64,000 nucleotides of DNA, from positions 11,421 through 75,420 of the forward strand of contig CAWIMV010000004.1 of assembly GCA_963837325.1 (NCBI GenBank). Reading direction: 5' to 3'. The DNA comes from CAVQKZ01 sp963837325. Its GTDB lineage: Bacteria; Actinomycetota; Actinomycetes; Mycobacteriales; Jatrophihabitantaceae. Of this stretch, positions 7,560 to 16,057 are shown piece after piece; positions within the stretch are counted from its first letter, which is position 1; the number at the start of each line of letters is the position of its first letter. The position numbers were made by a program, and so were the translations under genes. The notes beneath the pieces are model-generated. The model was not told where the DNA came from, made no database searches, and saw only the letters and a list, made by a program, of their open reading frames with translations.

Positions 7560-9629
7560 TCACTCTTCCCGAAACAGTCCGGCATTGGAAACGGTGTACC
7601 GCTCGCCCTTGATCACCAGCCCGGTCAGCGTGGCGTCAGGGTCGAGCGCCGCAAGCTCTGGGGCCGCGGTCGGAGCACCGTCCACCGGCACCTGCAGCCC
7701 GAAGACGCATTCCAGGATGAGGCCGACCCACGCGCCTGAGGACGAACAGGCCCAGTCGATCAGGTAGGGCGCCTGAGGCGGCGCCTTGCGCGCACCGCCG
7801 TTGACGCCCGGTGCCGCTTCGGTGGTGAAGTGCGCCTGTCCGAACGGTCCTTGGTTGGCGCTGCGCGCGAGCCCGTCCAACCACGACACGGCGAGGTCGC
7901 TGCGGCCTAGCGCGAACAACGCGCGGGCGGCATCCGCGGGCCAGGCGGTGTACGCGCCGTTCCACTGATGGTCCGGACGCAGGCTGAAGACGGCGTCGCG
8001 ATCCCACGGAGAAAGCGCGCGCAGCCACGATTCGGTCTGCAGTTCGCGCACGAAGTACTCGACCATCTCCGCCCGCTGAGTCTCTGACAGGTCGTCGCTC
8101 ATCGCCATGCCGACGTTGGCGAAGTCCAGGCAGTGCCGCACGTCTATGAACGAGCCGTCGGGCTGGCCCGCGCGCCAGTAACCGCCCGGCACGTACAGCG
8201 CGTTGACCTGCTTCGCCAGACCGAGCGCTTCGCCTCGCAAGGTGTCGGCCAACGCGGTTTCGCCTCGCGCCGACGCGATCTCGGCGGCCGCGCGCAGCGC
8301 CCACACGTTCGTGGCGTTGAAGCTCGCCACCTCGTGCGTGTACGTGCTCACGCACTCGAGCAGATTGTCCATCTCGCCGTAGTCGGCCAGCCCGTGCGCG
8401 CCGCGCAGCCCTTCCCACGCGCGCGCCCAGTCGACGACGTGCTCGAGCACCGGCTTGCGCGCACCATTCGCGGCGGCCATCGGCTCGTCCAGCACCGCTC
8501 CGTCCCCGGTGAACCGCACGTAGTCGCGCAACAGCCGGGTCATCGCGCAGTCGTTGACCGCGTACCAGTACCCGGCCGGTGCACCGGTCTGCCATTCGGT
8601 GCCGAAGTGCGTGTGGATGTCGACGCTGATCCAATGCGCGAGCTGCTTACGCATCGGGTCGGGGTCGAGCAGCGCGTGCACGACCGAGCTCAGCATGTAG
8701 TCCCAGATGAATGTGGTCGTCTGCCAGTAGCGCGGCATGACCGTGTCGTAGACCCGGCCGAGCATGCTCGCCGGGCTGTCGCGGCGGAACCACAGCACAC
8801 CGACCGCGCCGAGCCAGTACAGCTTGCGCAGTGCGGCGTTCGACGTGTGCAACTGCGGCAGACAGCCACTGAATCGCGAGTTGCCCGGCGTGAACATCGC
8901 CGTCAACTCGGCATCCCACATCTCTGTCGCGGCCGCGATCGCGGCCGGCACGTCCGCTGCCAGCTCGTCGAAGGCGGCGCGTCCCGCGGCGGCATCGCCG
9001 GCGACCACGTGCACGAAGCCGACCCGCTCAGCCGCGCCGGCCGGGATCGTCAGTTCCACTTCGAGCCACTGCGGCGACTGCGCGACTGGCTCACGATCGA
9101 CACCTTGGACGGACACGGCCGCGCTGCCCGACGCGACGGACAGCACGGCGTTGCGGTCGGGATCGACCGTGGCCGAATTCGGCTCCGACGGCGGCTCCGG
9201 CACTCGCCACGGCTGCGCGAAGTTGGTGACCGTCGATGCCAGCGACAGCCCCACTCGCACGGTGCGCATGGACGCACCCCGGTTGCGCACCTCCAGGTCG
9301 ACGACGACCGCGGTGGTACCAGGCGGGCACGCCGCCGCGCTCTGCAACTCCAACTCCCCGACCGCGGTCGAGCGCACCACCTGGTCGGGACGCCATGTGA
9401 CCGTCACCGCGGCGCCGTACGACCGGACCAGCCGGCCGTCGAGAAACAACTGCCCGGTCACCGTGTCGCCGTGTGAGAGCGGCGGGAAGTTGACACTGCG
9501 TACCGCGACAACGTCGTGGTCGACCTGCGCCGCGCCGAGGAAGTTCGTCAGTCCCGGCGGGTTGAACATGTCGTCGTAGTGGTGCTCGAGCGGGTCGCTC
9601 GCCAGGTCGGCACAGTTCGGGATCGACAT
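7560..9629 (-). CDS. Predicted (alpha/alpha)6 glycoside hydrolase
   Basis: 689 aa, without signal peptide. The first 230 residues are beta-rich (a beta-sandwich domain). The rest is Trp-rich and helical, with the look of six-hairpin glycosidases (RYWQTTTFIWDYMLS near residue 300, GYWYAVNDCAMTRLLRDY, HQWNGAYTAWPADAARALF). Candidate acidic catalytic residues are in WDYML and YGEMDN, but I cannot assign the GH family. ATG 9629 overlaps the permease stop by one base (TGATG); a GTG at 9632 is equally possible. It sits between the permeases and the CE7 esterase. That suggests intracellular trimming of imported oligosaccharides. A much longer in-frame extension reaches back to 10412 but runs through the permease gene and is not credible. 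Confidence 0.75.
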   Translation of the reverse strand: MSIPNCADLASDPLEHHYDDMFNPPGLTNFLGAAQVDHDVVAVRSVNFPPLSHGDTVTGQLFLDGRLVRSYGAAVTVTWRPDQVVRSTAVGELELQSAAACPPGTTAVVVDLEVRNRGASMRTVRVGLSLASTVTNFAQPWRVPEPPSEPNSATVDPDRNAVLSVASGSAAVSVQGVDREPVAQSPQWLEVELTIPAGAAERVGFVHVVAGDAAAGRAAFDELAADVPAAIAAATEMWDAELTAMFTPGNSRFSGCLPQLHTSNAALRKLYWLGAVGVLWFRRDSPASMLGRVYDTVMPRYWQTTTFIWDYMLSSVVHALLDPDPMRKQLAHWISVDIHTHFGTEWQTGAPAGYWYAVNDCAMTRLLRDYVRFTGDGAVLDEPMAAANGARKPVLEHVVDWARAWEGLRGAHGLADYGEMDNLLECVSTYTHEVASFNATNVWALRAAAEIASARGETALADTLRGEALGLAKQVNALYVPGGYWRAGQPDGSFIDVRHCLDFANVGMAMSDDLSETQRAEMVEYFVRELQTESWLRALSPWDRDAVFSLRPDHQWNGAYTAWPADAARALFALGRSDLAVSWLDGLARSANQGPFGQAHFTTEAAPGVNGGARKAPPQAPYLIDWACSSSGAWVGLILECVFGLQVPVDGAPTAAPELAALDPDATLTGLVIKGERYTVSNAGLFREE

Positions 9630-10450
9630 CACGATCCCGTTTGCCCGAGTGAGAGCCCGCGAGCGAACAACCGCTGCGCGCACAGGAACAGCACCATCGT
9701 CGGCAGCGAGATGAACACCATCGCGGCCAGCACGACGTTGTACGTAGTACCCGCGTAGGCGCTCAGCAGGGCCGAGAGCGCCGTCATCACCGGCCGGACA
9801 CTGTTGCCCTGACTCAACGTAAGGCCGAACAGCAGGTCGTTCCAGATGAACGTGAATTCCAGGATGAAGACAGCGGCCAGCGCCGTCGTCGCCATCGGCA
9901 GGTAGATGCGGTAGAAGATCCGCAACGGGGTCCCGCCGTCCATCAGGGCGGCCTCGTAGATCGAATACGAGATGCCGGAGAAGAAGTTGCGCATGATGAA
10001 GGCGGCGAGCGGGACGCTCACCGCCGTGTAGATCAGGATCAGGCCGAGCCGGTGGTCGTAGAGATCCGCGTGGGCGTAGCCGACGAACAGCGGGATTATC
10101 AGCATCTGGATGGGGAAGATGCTGCCGCCGAAGATCACGATGAACCAGAGGAAGCCGCGGCGCAGGCGCAACGCGATGATCGCGAAGCCGGCCAGCGCTC
10201 CGACGACAACCGCCGCCGCAGGCGCGACCAGGGCGTAGATCAGCGTGCTGTACAGGCTGCCGCCGAGCCCGGCCGCGTGATAGGCGCTCATGAAGTTCGA
10301 CCACAGCGCGACGTGCTTGGGCAGGCTCCAGGTCGACGCCGTCGCGTACTCGGCGGTCGAGCGCGATGCATTGACGACGAGGAGGTACACCGGCGCCAAC
10401 CAGAGCACCCACATGACGCCGAGCACCACCCGCGTGACGATCCTGCCCAT
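9629..10450 (-). CDS. Carbohydrate ABC permease, MalG type
   Basis: 273 aa with six transmembrane segments. The cytoplasmic EAA loop reads EAALMDGGTPLRIFYRIYLP, the contact site for the ATPase. ATG 10450 follows AAGGAG with 5 nt spacing; the adjacent GTG at 10453 is too close. It starts 10 nt after the stop of the MalF-type permease and its own stop overlaps the glycosidase start. It forms the inner-membrane pore with its neighbour. No ATPase is encoded in the cluster; actinobacteria commonly serve such systems with a shared MsiK-like ATPase. Confidence 0.92.
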   Translation of the reverse strand: MGRIVTRVVLGVMWVLWLAPVYLLVVNASRSTAEYATASTWSLPKHVALWSNFMSAYHAAGLGGSLYSTLIYALVAPAAAVVVGALAGFAIIALRLRRGFLWFIVIFGGSIFPIQMLIIPLFVGYAHADLYDHRLGLILIYTAVSVPLAAFIMRNFFSGISYSIYEAALMDGGTPLRIFYRIYLPMATTALAAVFILEFTFIWNDLLFGLTLSQGNSVRPVMTALSALLSAYAGTTYNVVLAAMVFISLPTMVLFLCAQRLFARGLSLGQTGS

Positions 10451-10460
10451 CACCGCTCCT

Positions 10461-11417
10461 TCACCAGTTGACGTTTCGGCGCGAGCTGAGCTGGGTGCGC
10501 AGGTACGTGATGGACGCGATGCCCGCGATGAGCGTCAGCAGCACCGCCACCGCCGAGCCGTACCCGTACTCGTTGGCCACGAACGTGTCGCGATACATCG
10601 TCACGGCAAGAGTCTCCGACGATCGCCCGGGACCGCCCTCGGTGAGCACCCAAACAACGTCGAACGTCTTGAGGCTCGCGACGATGGCCAGCCCGACAAC
10701 CACGGCGGTCAGCGGGCGCAGCAGCGGCCAGATGATGTGCCGGAACATCGTCCAGCCCGACGCGCCGTCCAACCGCGCGGCTTCGATCGGCTCGTTGGGA
10801 ATCGACTGCAGTCCGACCAGGAAGAGCAACGCGTTGACGCCGACGCCCTGCCAGGTGGCGGCGATGATCATCACGATCGTGTTGATCGGCCGGTAGAGCA
10901 GCAGCGACGTGTGCCCGCCCGGCAGGTGCACCCACGTCAGGACGTCGTTGAGCGCGCCGTGCGGTTGCAGGATGAAGCCCCATACCACGGCGACACCCGC
11001 GCCGGAGATCGCGTACGGGATGAGGAACGGCAGGCGCATCGCCGTCCCCCACCTCGAGCGGTAGGTGACCGTCGCGACGAACAGGCCGAGGCCCACCGGC
11101 AGGATGATCGTGCCCGCCACCCACATCAGCGTGTTGGACACCGTCACCCACAGCACGTCGTCCTGGAAGAAGCGGGTGTAGTTCCGCACGCCGTTCCAGC
11201 TGGGGTTGCCCAGGCCGTCGTAGCGGGTGAAGCTCAGGTACGCCGTCCATATGAACGGCGCGTAGAGCAGTACGCCGACGAGCAGCACGGCGGGCGATAC
11301 GAACAACCACGCCTGCAGATCGCGCAGCAATCGCCAGCCACGTCCCGGCGCCGGCTTCGGACGGGCGGTGCGTGCGATGCCTGCGTTCTCTGGACCGGCG
11401 TCCGCCAAGCGAGTCAC
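10461..11417 (-). CDS. Carbohydrate ABC permease, MalF type
   Basis: 318 aa, six transmembrane segments after a cytoplasmic N-terminus of about 35 residues. The EAA loop is EAARLDGASGWTMFRHIIWP. NTLMWVAGTIILPVGLGLFV and LTEGGPGRSSETL are family hallmarks. The start is GTG 11417 with AAGGAG 7 nt upstream. It is separated from the binding-protein gene by about 100 nt containing a hairpin. It pairs with the MalG-type permease downstream. Confidence 0.92.
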   Translation of the reverse strand: MTRLADAGPENAGIARTARPKPAPGRGWRLLRDLQAWLFVSPAVLLVGVLLYAPFIWTAYLSFTRYDGLGNPSWNGVRNYTRFFQDDVLWVTVSNTLMWVAGTIILPVGLGLFVATVTYRSRWGTAMRLPFLIPYAISGAGVAVVWGFILQPHGALNDVLTWVHLPGGHTSLLLYRPINTIVMIIAATWQGVGVNALLFLVGLQSIPNEPIEAARLDGASGWTMFRHIIWPLLRPLTAVVVGLAIVASLKTFDVVWVLTEGGPGRSSETLAVTMYRDTFVANEYGYGSAVAVLLTLIAGIASITYLRTQLSSRRNVNW

Positions 11418-11451
11418 ACGACGTCTCCTTCTCGGTGACCTGGCCGCCCGC

Positions 11452-11478
11452 GCCCGGCTGGCTCAGACCCAGCCGGGC
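11452..11478 (-). terminator. Hairpin between binding-protein and permease genes
   Basis: GCCCGGCTGG and CCAGCCGGGC are perfect 10-bp arms around a 7-nt loop. It lies 41 nt after the binding-protein stop and 34 nt before the permease start. Such hairpins commonly stabilise or partly terminate the binding-protein transcript, so that the binding protein is made in excess. Confidence 0.6.
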
Positions 11479-11519
11479 ACGCCCACCCGCGCGTCACCAC
11501 AGTGATCGGTGTTTCCGAC

Positions 11520-12812
11520 TCAGTGGTTCGACGCCCAGTATTGGTCGGCCGCCTTCTGGATCGTCTTGAGCTGGTCCATGTAGCTGTCCGGATGCACCAT
11601 GAACGCCCCGAACGCATCGAGCGCCGCGGTCAGCACCGGAGGCGGCGCCGCCTCGAAGTAGCGGTTCACCAGGTTGAACTGTCCACTGCCGGCCGACTGC
11701 GCGACGGTCTTGAGGGTCGGGTCGCTGATCGGTGCCTTCGGGTTGGCCGATACGTCGTCACGGCTGCCGGCCCACTTGGACTGCGCGGTCGGCGTGAGCC
11801 ACCAGTTCAGCGCTCGCATGCTGTCCGCCAGGTGCGGGGCGCGGGCGAGCGCGCACAGCGGTCCGGTCTCGAACACCATCGACGTCTTGGGAAGCGACGA
11901 CGTCACGTTCGGGATCGTGAAGAAGTCGTAGTCGACGCCGGGTTTCTGGCCCTCACCGGTCATGCTGGTGTTGAACCACGTGCCGAACGGGACCATCGCC
12001 GCGGCGCCGGACTTCAACAGCGACTGCGGCTGGGTCTTGATCGACGGGTCGGTGAAGTAGCCGGCCTTCTCCTCCGTCCGCCACAACTTCATCGCGTCGA
12101 CGACCGGCTTGTCGGTGTACTTCGCCTTGCCGGTTGCGAGCGCGTTGTAGGTGTCCGGCGACGAGCCCGCGAGCAACTGCTCGAACCACACGAAGGAGAA
12201 CAGCACCGAGGTCTGGTACATCGGGGTGACACCGTTTGACTTCAGCGTCGACAGGACGTTCTCGAAGTCGCTCCACGTCTTCGGTGGCTGCAGGTTGTAC
12301 TTGGCGAAGATCTTCTTGTTGTAGAACATCCCCCAGTACGCGACGTTGAGTGGCACGCAGTATTGCTTCGCATCGACGGTGTAGTACGGCTTGAGCTGCT
12401 CGCTGAGGTAGCCCTTGCTGATCGCGTCCTTCCAGATTGCGGACGTGTCGGCGACGGCGTTCTGCTTCACCAGTGCATCGAGCTGCCCGCCGGTCGCCCA
12501 GGTGAACAGGTCGGGCTTCACGTTGGTACGCAGCGACGCCTTGATGAAGGCCTGGTAGGCGTTCTCGTCGGTGTAGCCCACCGGGTTCAGTTGACTGCCG
12601 ATCTGCTGCTTGCTCAGCGCGCCGACCTGCTTGAAGTAGTCCTTCCACGCACCCTTGTCGTTGTAGAGCTTGAGCGTCTCGCCGCCGGTCTTGCCGGTCG
12701 GTGCACCAGTTGCCGCCACCTTCGCGCCACCGCTCGAGCTGCACGCGGCCGCGAACATCAGCACGGCCAGCCCGGCGCACAGCAGCTGTCGCCGTCCCGC
12801 TCGCAATCTCAT
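11520..12812 (-). CDS. Carbohydrate ABC solute-binding lipoprotein
   Basis: 430 aa. The N-terminus MRLRAGRRQLLCAG leads into a hydrophobic stretch and the lipobox FAAAC, giving a lipid-anchored mature protein starting at Cys. The body is a family-1 extracellular solute-binding fold: LKLYNDKGAWKDYF, WATGGQLDALVKQN, YTVDAKQYCVPLNVAYWGMF and AAAMVPFGTWFN. ATG 12812 is preferred over 12866 and 12833. It follows GGGAG at good spacing, places the signal peptide at the N-terminus and removes an overlap with the upstream gene. It delivers sugar to the two permeases downstream. Confidence 0.93.
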   Translation of the reverse strand: MRLRAGRRQLLCAGLAVLMFAAACSSSGGAKVAATGAPTGKTGGETLKLYNDKGAWKDYFKQVGALSKQQIGSQLNPVGYTDENAYQAFIKASLRTNVKPDLFTWATGGQLDALVKQNAVADTSAIWKDAISKGYLSEQLKPYYTVDAKQYCVPLNVAYWGMFYNKKIFAKYNLQPPKTWSDFENVLSTLKSNGVTPMYQTSVLFSFVWFEQLLAGSSPDTYNALATGKAKYTDKPVVDAMKLWRTEEKAGYFTDPSIKTQPQSLLKSGAAAMVPFGTWFNTSMTGEGQKPGVDYDFFTIPNVTSSLPKTSMVFETGPLCALARAPHLADSMRALNWWLTPTAQSKWAGSRDDVSANPKAPISDPTLKTVAQSAGSGQFNLVNRYFEAAPPPVLTAALDAFGAFMVHPDSYMDQLKTIQKAADQYWASNH

Positions 12813-12862
12813 CCCTGCTTCTCCCTTGGTCATGAGCCGTCTGAGTTCGGACGATTTCGTGC

Positions 12863-14101
12863 TCACCGTTTCTGCCCGATCGGTTCGACGCTGCCGTGCG
12901 TGGGGATGCCCGGTCCGCTGAAGGTGGCGACGACGAACCGCGGCCGGTAGATGGAAGCGTCCGCGAACACGTCGTTGATGTCGAAACTGTTGACGTTGTA
13001 GCTGATCAGCAGCTGGTTCCCGTGGCTGAGCTCGGGATGCGCGTGGGGGTTGTACGTGAACACATTCGGGTTGCCGTAGCTGCCGGTTGCTCCGGTCTCA
13101 GGCGTCGTGTACACGAGCGTCTTCCCGGTGAAAGGTCCGGTCGGGCGGCACGAGAAGTAGGCGACGATGCGCGTGCTCAACTGCTCGGTCGTGTCCTGGG
13201 TGATCATCAGATACCCCGTGCCGAAGGGTGAGACGCTGAACTCGTTGCTGACGCCGTCCATCAGCCTGGCCGAATCCGCTTCCTGACTCGACCAGCCCGT
13301 GCCGGTGAAGTACTGCCACTGGCCGGCCAGGTCGCCGCCGCGCACGCGCGCGAGATGCAGATACTTGGTCGCGCTGAGGTCCTCGACCCCGTAGATGTAG
13401 GTGTATGCACCATCGCGCAGTGTGTACGAGCCCCAGTTGATGCCGGTGGCCGACGGCAGGTCGGTCACGCCGATCAGCTTCAGGGTGCGGGCATCGAAAC
13501 GACCGAGCACATTCTTCAGGAACGCGAAGTCGAAGGGACCGGTGCCGGTGCGGTGGAACTCGAGGTAGGGCACCTCGAGGTAGCGCCCGGTCACAGTCGG
13601 GTCACCGCTCCAGTACCAGGCGCTCGGGTCGGTGGGCGCGGCATTGGCAGCCGGGGCGTCCGCGCTGCCGCCGATCACCGTGCTGAACCGGCCGCGGTCG
13701 GTGACGACGAACGAGTTGTTGACGAAGGGAGTACTCGGCGAGCGTGAACCGTCTGGGTTCACCGCGCCGATGAGGGTGTCGGAGAAGGACCACAGCTCGC
13801 GGCCGCCCGGCAGGCGCGCCGAGTAGGTGCTGTCCGCACCGGACCACAGTCCGCTGGTGTTGCCGTACCGGTTGAACGCGGCGTCGTACGTGCTCGCCGG
13901 CGCGCTCGCCGCGACCCGTGGCGCCGCGGCTGGGACGCACTTCGCGGTGCGTGAACCCGGCGACAGCGGTTGGGCCTGCGCGGGCTGCGCGCCGGCGGTG
14001 GTCAGTGCCGCGGCGCTGAGCAGGGTCAGGGCGGTTATCGCGACTGGTGCAACGCGGCACCACCGCCGTCCCGTCCTCGTCGTACTCCCGTCGGAACCCA
14101 C
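12863..14101 (-). CDS. Secreted beta-propeller protein, DUF4185/DUF5005-like
   Basis: 412 aa. A signal peptide (Arg-rich start, ITALTLLSAAALTTAG, cleavage near AQPAQAQP) is followed by a propeller-like domain resembling five-bladed glycosidase-like families: LWSFSDTLIGAVNPDGSR, PFVNNSFVVTDRG, SNEFSVSPFGTGYLMITQD. I recognise the fold type but cannot show catalytic residues. GTG 14101 has AGGGGG 8 nt upstream. It is the first gene of the minus arm, 50 nt ahead of the binding-protein start. It probably acts on or binds the polysaccharide outside the cell before uptake. Confidence 0.7.
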   Translation of the reverse strand: MGSDGSTTRTGRRWCRVAPVAITALTLLSAAALTTAGAQPAQAQPLSPGSRTAKCVPAAAPRVAASAPASTYDAAFNRYGNTSGLWSGADSTYSARLPGGRELWSFSDTLIGAVNPDGSRSPSTPFVNNSFVVTDRGRFSTVIGGSADAPAANAAPTDPSAWYWSGDPTVTGRYLEVPYLEFHRTGTGPFDFAFLKNVLGRFDARTLKLIGVTDLPSATGINWGSYTLRDGAYTYIYGVEDLSATKYLHLARVRGGDLAGQWQYFTGTGWSSQEADSARLMDGVSNEFSVSPFGTGYLMITQDTTEQLSTRIVAYFSCRPTGPFTGKTLVYTTPETGATGSYGNPNVFTYNPHAHPELSHGNQLLISYNVNSFDINDVFADASIYRPRFVVATFSGPGIPTHGSVEPIGQKR

Positions 14102-14178
14102 GTGGCATGCCCCCTTTGTGACAAGGCCGGTGCTGTTGAAGAACGGAACGTTATCGCTATCCGTACCGTATGCAGGGA

Positions 14179-14195
14179 AACGTTACGGTAACGTT
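14179..14195. promoter_or_regulatory. Perfect 17-bp palindrome, candidate LacI-family operator
   Basis: AACGTTACGGTAACGTT is a perfect inverted repeat about a central G, in the only divergent intergenic region of the sugar regulon. Related half-sites occur at 14146-14152 (GAACGTT) and 14291-14300 (GTGACGTTAC). The LacI-family gene at 17004 is its likely binder. This is inferred from position and symmetry. Confidence 0.7.
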
Positions 14196-14341
14196 AACGG
14201 TCAGTCGAACACGAACCTGTTCCGTTCGGCAAGGGGCTGAACCTAAAGTATTGCCGGACGAAGGCGCCATCCCGAAGACAGATCGGGCCGTGGTGACGTT
14301 ACCGGTGGCCGGATTGCCGCCGCAGAGGACGGGAGGATCCC

Positions 14342-16057
14342 TTGTCGGCTGGCCTGACCTACGACCCGCTGCCGTGTTATCCCGCCGTGGTGGGCGGCGT
14401 CTCGGCGGGCTGGGCGAGCCTGTGCGCGGATCTGCCATCCGATGACGGTGGCCGGATCCTCGCCGTCGACGGGCCCGCCATCCTCGACTGGACGCGGCTG
14501 GCCACCTCGATCGGTGACGAGATGCGCGACCGGGGCGTTCCGGTCGACCTGCTCGACATCAGGGCGCACCTGGCGGCCTGGGACCTGATCGTCAAGCGGA
14601 CCGCGTCCGTCGACGACCTGCGCGATGACCCCGATTTCGCGACGCTGGCCGGCGGTTCGCTCGCCGATCTCTTCGACGAACTGCCGTCGGTCCCCCGCAA
14701 CGACGGTCGGCTGAGCGTGGTGTACGGACCGGGGGCGGCGCTCGTCGAGCATGACCTGCTCTGGTACGCCGACTTGCCCAAGCGCTATGCCGAGGCCGAG
14801 GTCACTGCTGGCCGGGCGGCCAACCTCGGCCAGCCGGACGGCACCGGTCCGGGTACCACGCGCCGGCTGTTCTACGTCGATTGGCCGTTACTCGATCGGC
14901 ACCGCGACGAGCTGGCCGGGCGCATCGACCGCTGGCTCGATCTTCAGCGTCCGGAAGTGCCGGCCTGGATCGACGGCGACGCAATGCGCGCGAGTCTGCA
15001 CGCGCTGACCGAGCAACCGTTTCGCACCCGTCCCACGTTCAACACGACGGCATGGGGCGGGCATTGGGGCCAGCGCGAGCTGGGCTTCAACCCCGACGCC
15101 CGCAACACCGGGCTCGGGTACGAGCTGATCGCGCCCGAGAGCGGCATCCTGCTCGGCCGCGGCGAGGGAGACCTCGTCGAGATCCCGTTCCAGTTGCTGG
15201 TGTCGCTGGAACCGGCCCGGGTGCTCGGGACGTCGGTGCACGAGCGGTTCGGCACATCGTTCCCGATCCGCTTCGACTACCTCGACACGGTCGGCGGCGG
15301 CAGCCTGTCGGTGCACTGTCACCCCCGCGCGGACAACATGCGCGAGGTCTTCGGCTGGCCCTACACCCAGCACGAGACCTACTACGTGATGGTCGGCGGC
15401 ACCGACCGGGTGATCTACCTGGGCCTGCGCGAGGACGCCGCCATCGATGAGTTCCACCACAGCGCGCACGAGGCGGACGAGCACGCGGTCCCGTTCGACA
15501 TCGAACGATTCGTGCAGACCTTCCCGGCCGAGCAACATCAGCTCTTCCTCGTCCCGGCCGGGACACCACACGGCAGCGGCGTGGGTAACGTGGTGCTGGA
15601 AGTCAGCGCGACGCCGTACCTGTACTCGTTGCGGTTCTACGACTGGCTGCGCCGCGATGCCGACGGCAAGCAGCGTCCGGTGCACGTCGAACACGCCTTT
15701 CGCAACCTCAATCCCGACCGCCGCGGCGATGCAGTACGCACCGAACTCGTCCAGCAACCGCGGATCGCCGACGACGGCGCCGGCTGGCGCGACGAACTGA
15801 TCGGTGCGCTGCCGGAGATGTTCTTCGAGGTACGGCGGCTGGTGCTGGAACCCGGCTCGCGGACGCCGCAACAGACCGGGGACCGGTTCCATGTCCTGAA
15901 CCTCGTCGAAGGTGGCGGCGCGAAGATCAGCTGGGCCGAGCAGGAACACGATCTCGCCTACGCGGAGACGATCGTCGTTCCCGCCGCGGTGGACAGGTAC
16001 GAGATCGCGTCCGTGGGTGAGTCTCCGGTCCGGATCGTGCGAGCCTTCGTGCCATGA
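14342..16057 (+). CDS. Class I mannose-6-phosphate isomerase-like protein with kinase-like N-terminal domain
   Basis: 571 aa. The C-terminal 350 residues are a type-I PMI cupin: SVHCHPRADNMREVFGWPYT and QHETYYVMV supply the expected zinc ligands (two His, Glu, His), and LFLVPAGTPHGSG is the second cupin motif. The first 200 residues (RILAVDGPAILDWTRLATSI, then VDLLDIRAHLAAWD) resemble a uridine-kinase-like fold without a recognisable P-loop. The start is TTG 14342, 5 nt after GGAGG. The stop overlaps the ROK gene (ATGA). It probably isomerises a sugar phosphate made from the imported glycan. Whether the N-terminal domain binds nucleotide is open. Confidence 0.8.
   Translation: MSAGLTYDPLPCYPAVVGGVSAGWASLCADLPSDDGGRILAVDGPAILDWTRLATSIGDEMRDRGVPVDLLDIRAHLAAWDLIVKRTASVDDLRDDPDFATLAGGSLADLFDELPSVPRNDGRLSVVYGPGAALVEHDLLWYADLPKRYAEAEVTAGRAANLGQPDGTGPGTTRRLFYVDWPLLDRHRDELAGRIDRWLDLQRPEVPAWIDGDAMRASLHALTEQPFRTRPTFNTTAWGGHWGQRELGFNPDARNTGLGYELIAPESGILLGRGEGDLVEIPFQLLVSLEPARVLGTSVHERFGTSFPIRFDYLDTVGGGSLSVHCHPRADNMREVFGWPYTQHETYYVMVGGTDRVIYLGLREDAAIDEFHHSAHEADEHAVPFDIERFVQTFPAEQHQLFLVPAGTPHGSGVGNVVLEVSATPYLYSLRFYDWLRRDADGKQRPVHVEHAFRNLNPDRRGDAVRTELVQQPRIADDGAGWRDELIGALPEMFFEVRRLVLEPGSRTPQQTGDRFHVLNLVEGGGAKISWAEQEHDLAYAETIVVPAAVDRYEIASVGESPVRIVRAFVP

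Noticed and set aside
8133..9476. 447-codon frame antisense to the glycosidase-like gene
   Set aside because: Composition is Arg/His/Val-rich with no domain. It is a frame shadow.
7560..10412. 950-codon frame extending the glycosidase-like gene upstream
   Set aside because: The first 261 codons lie in another frame of the MalG-type permease gene, which has all its motifs. The protein start at 9629 overlaps the permease stop in the usual way.
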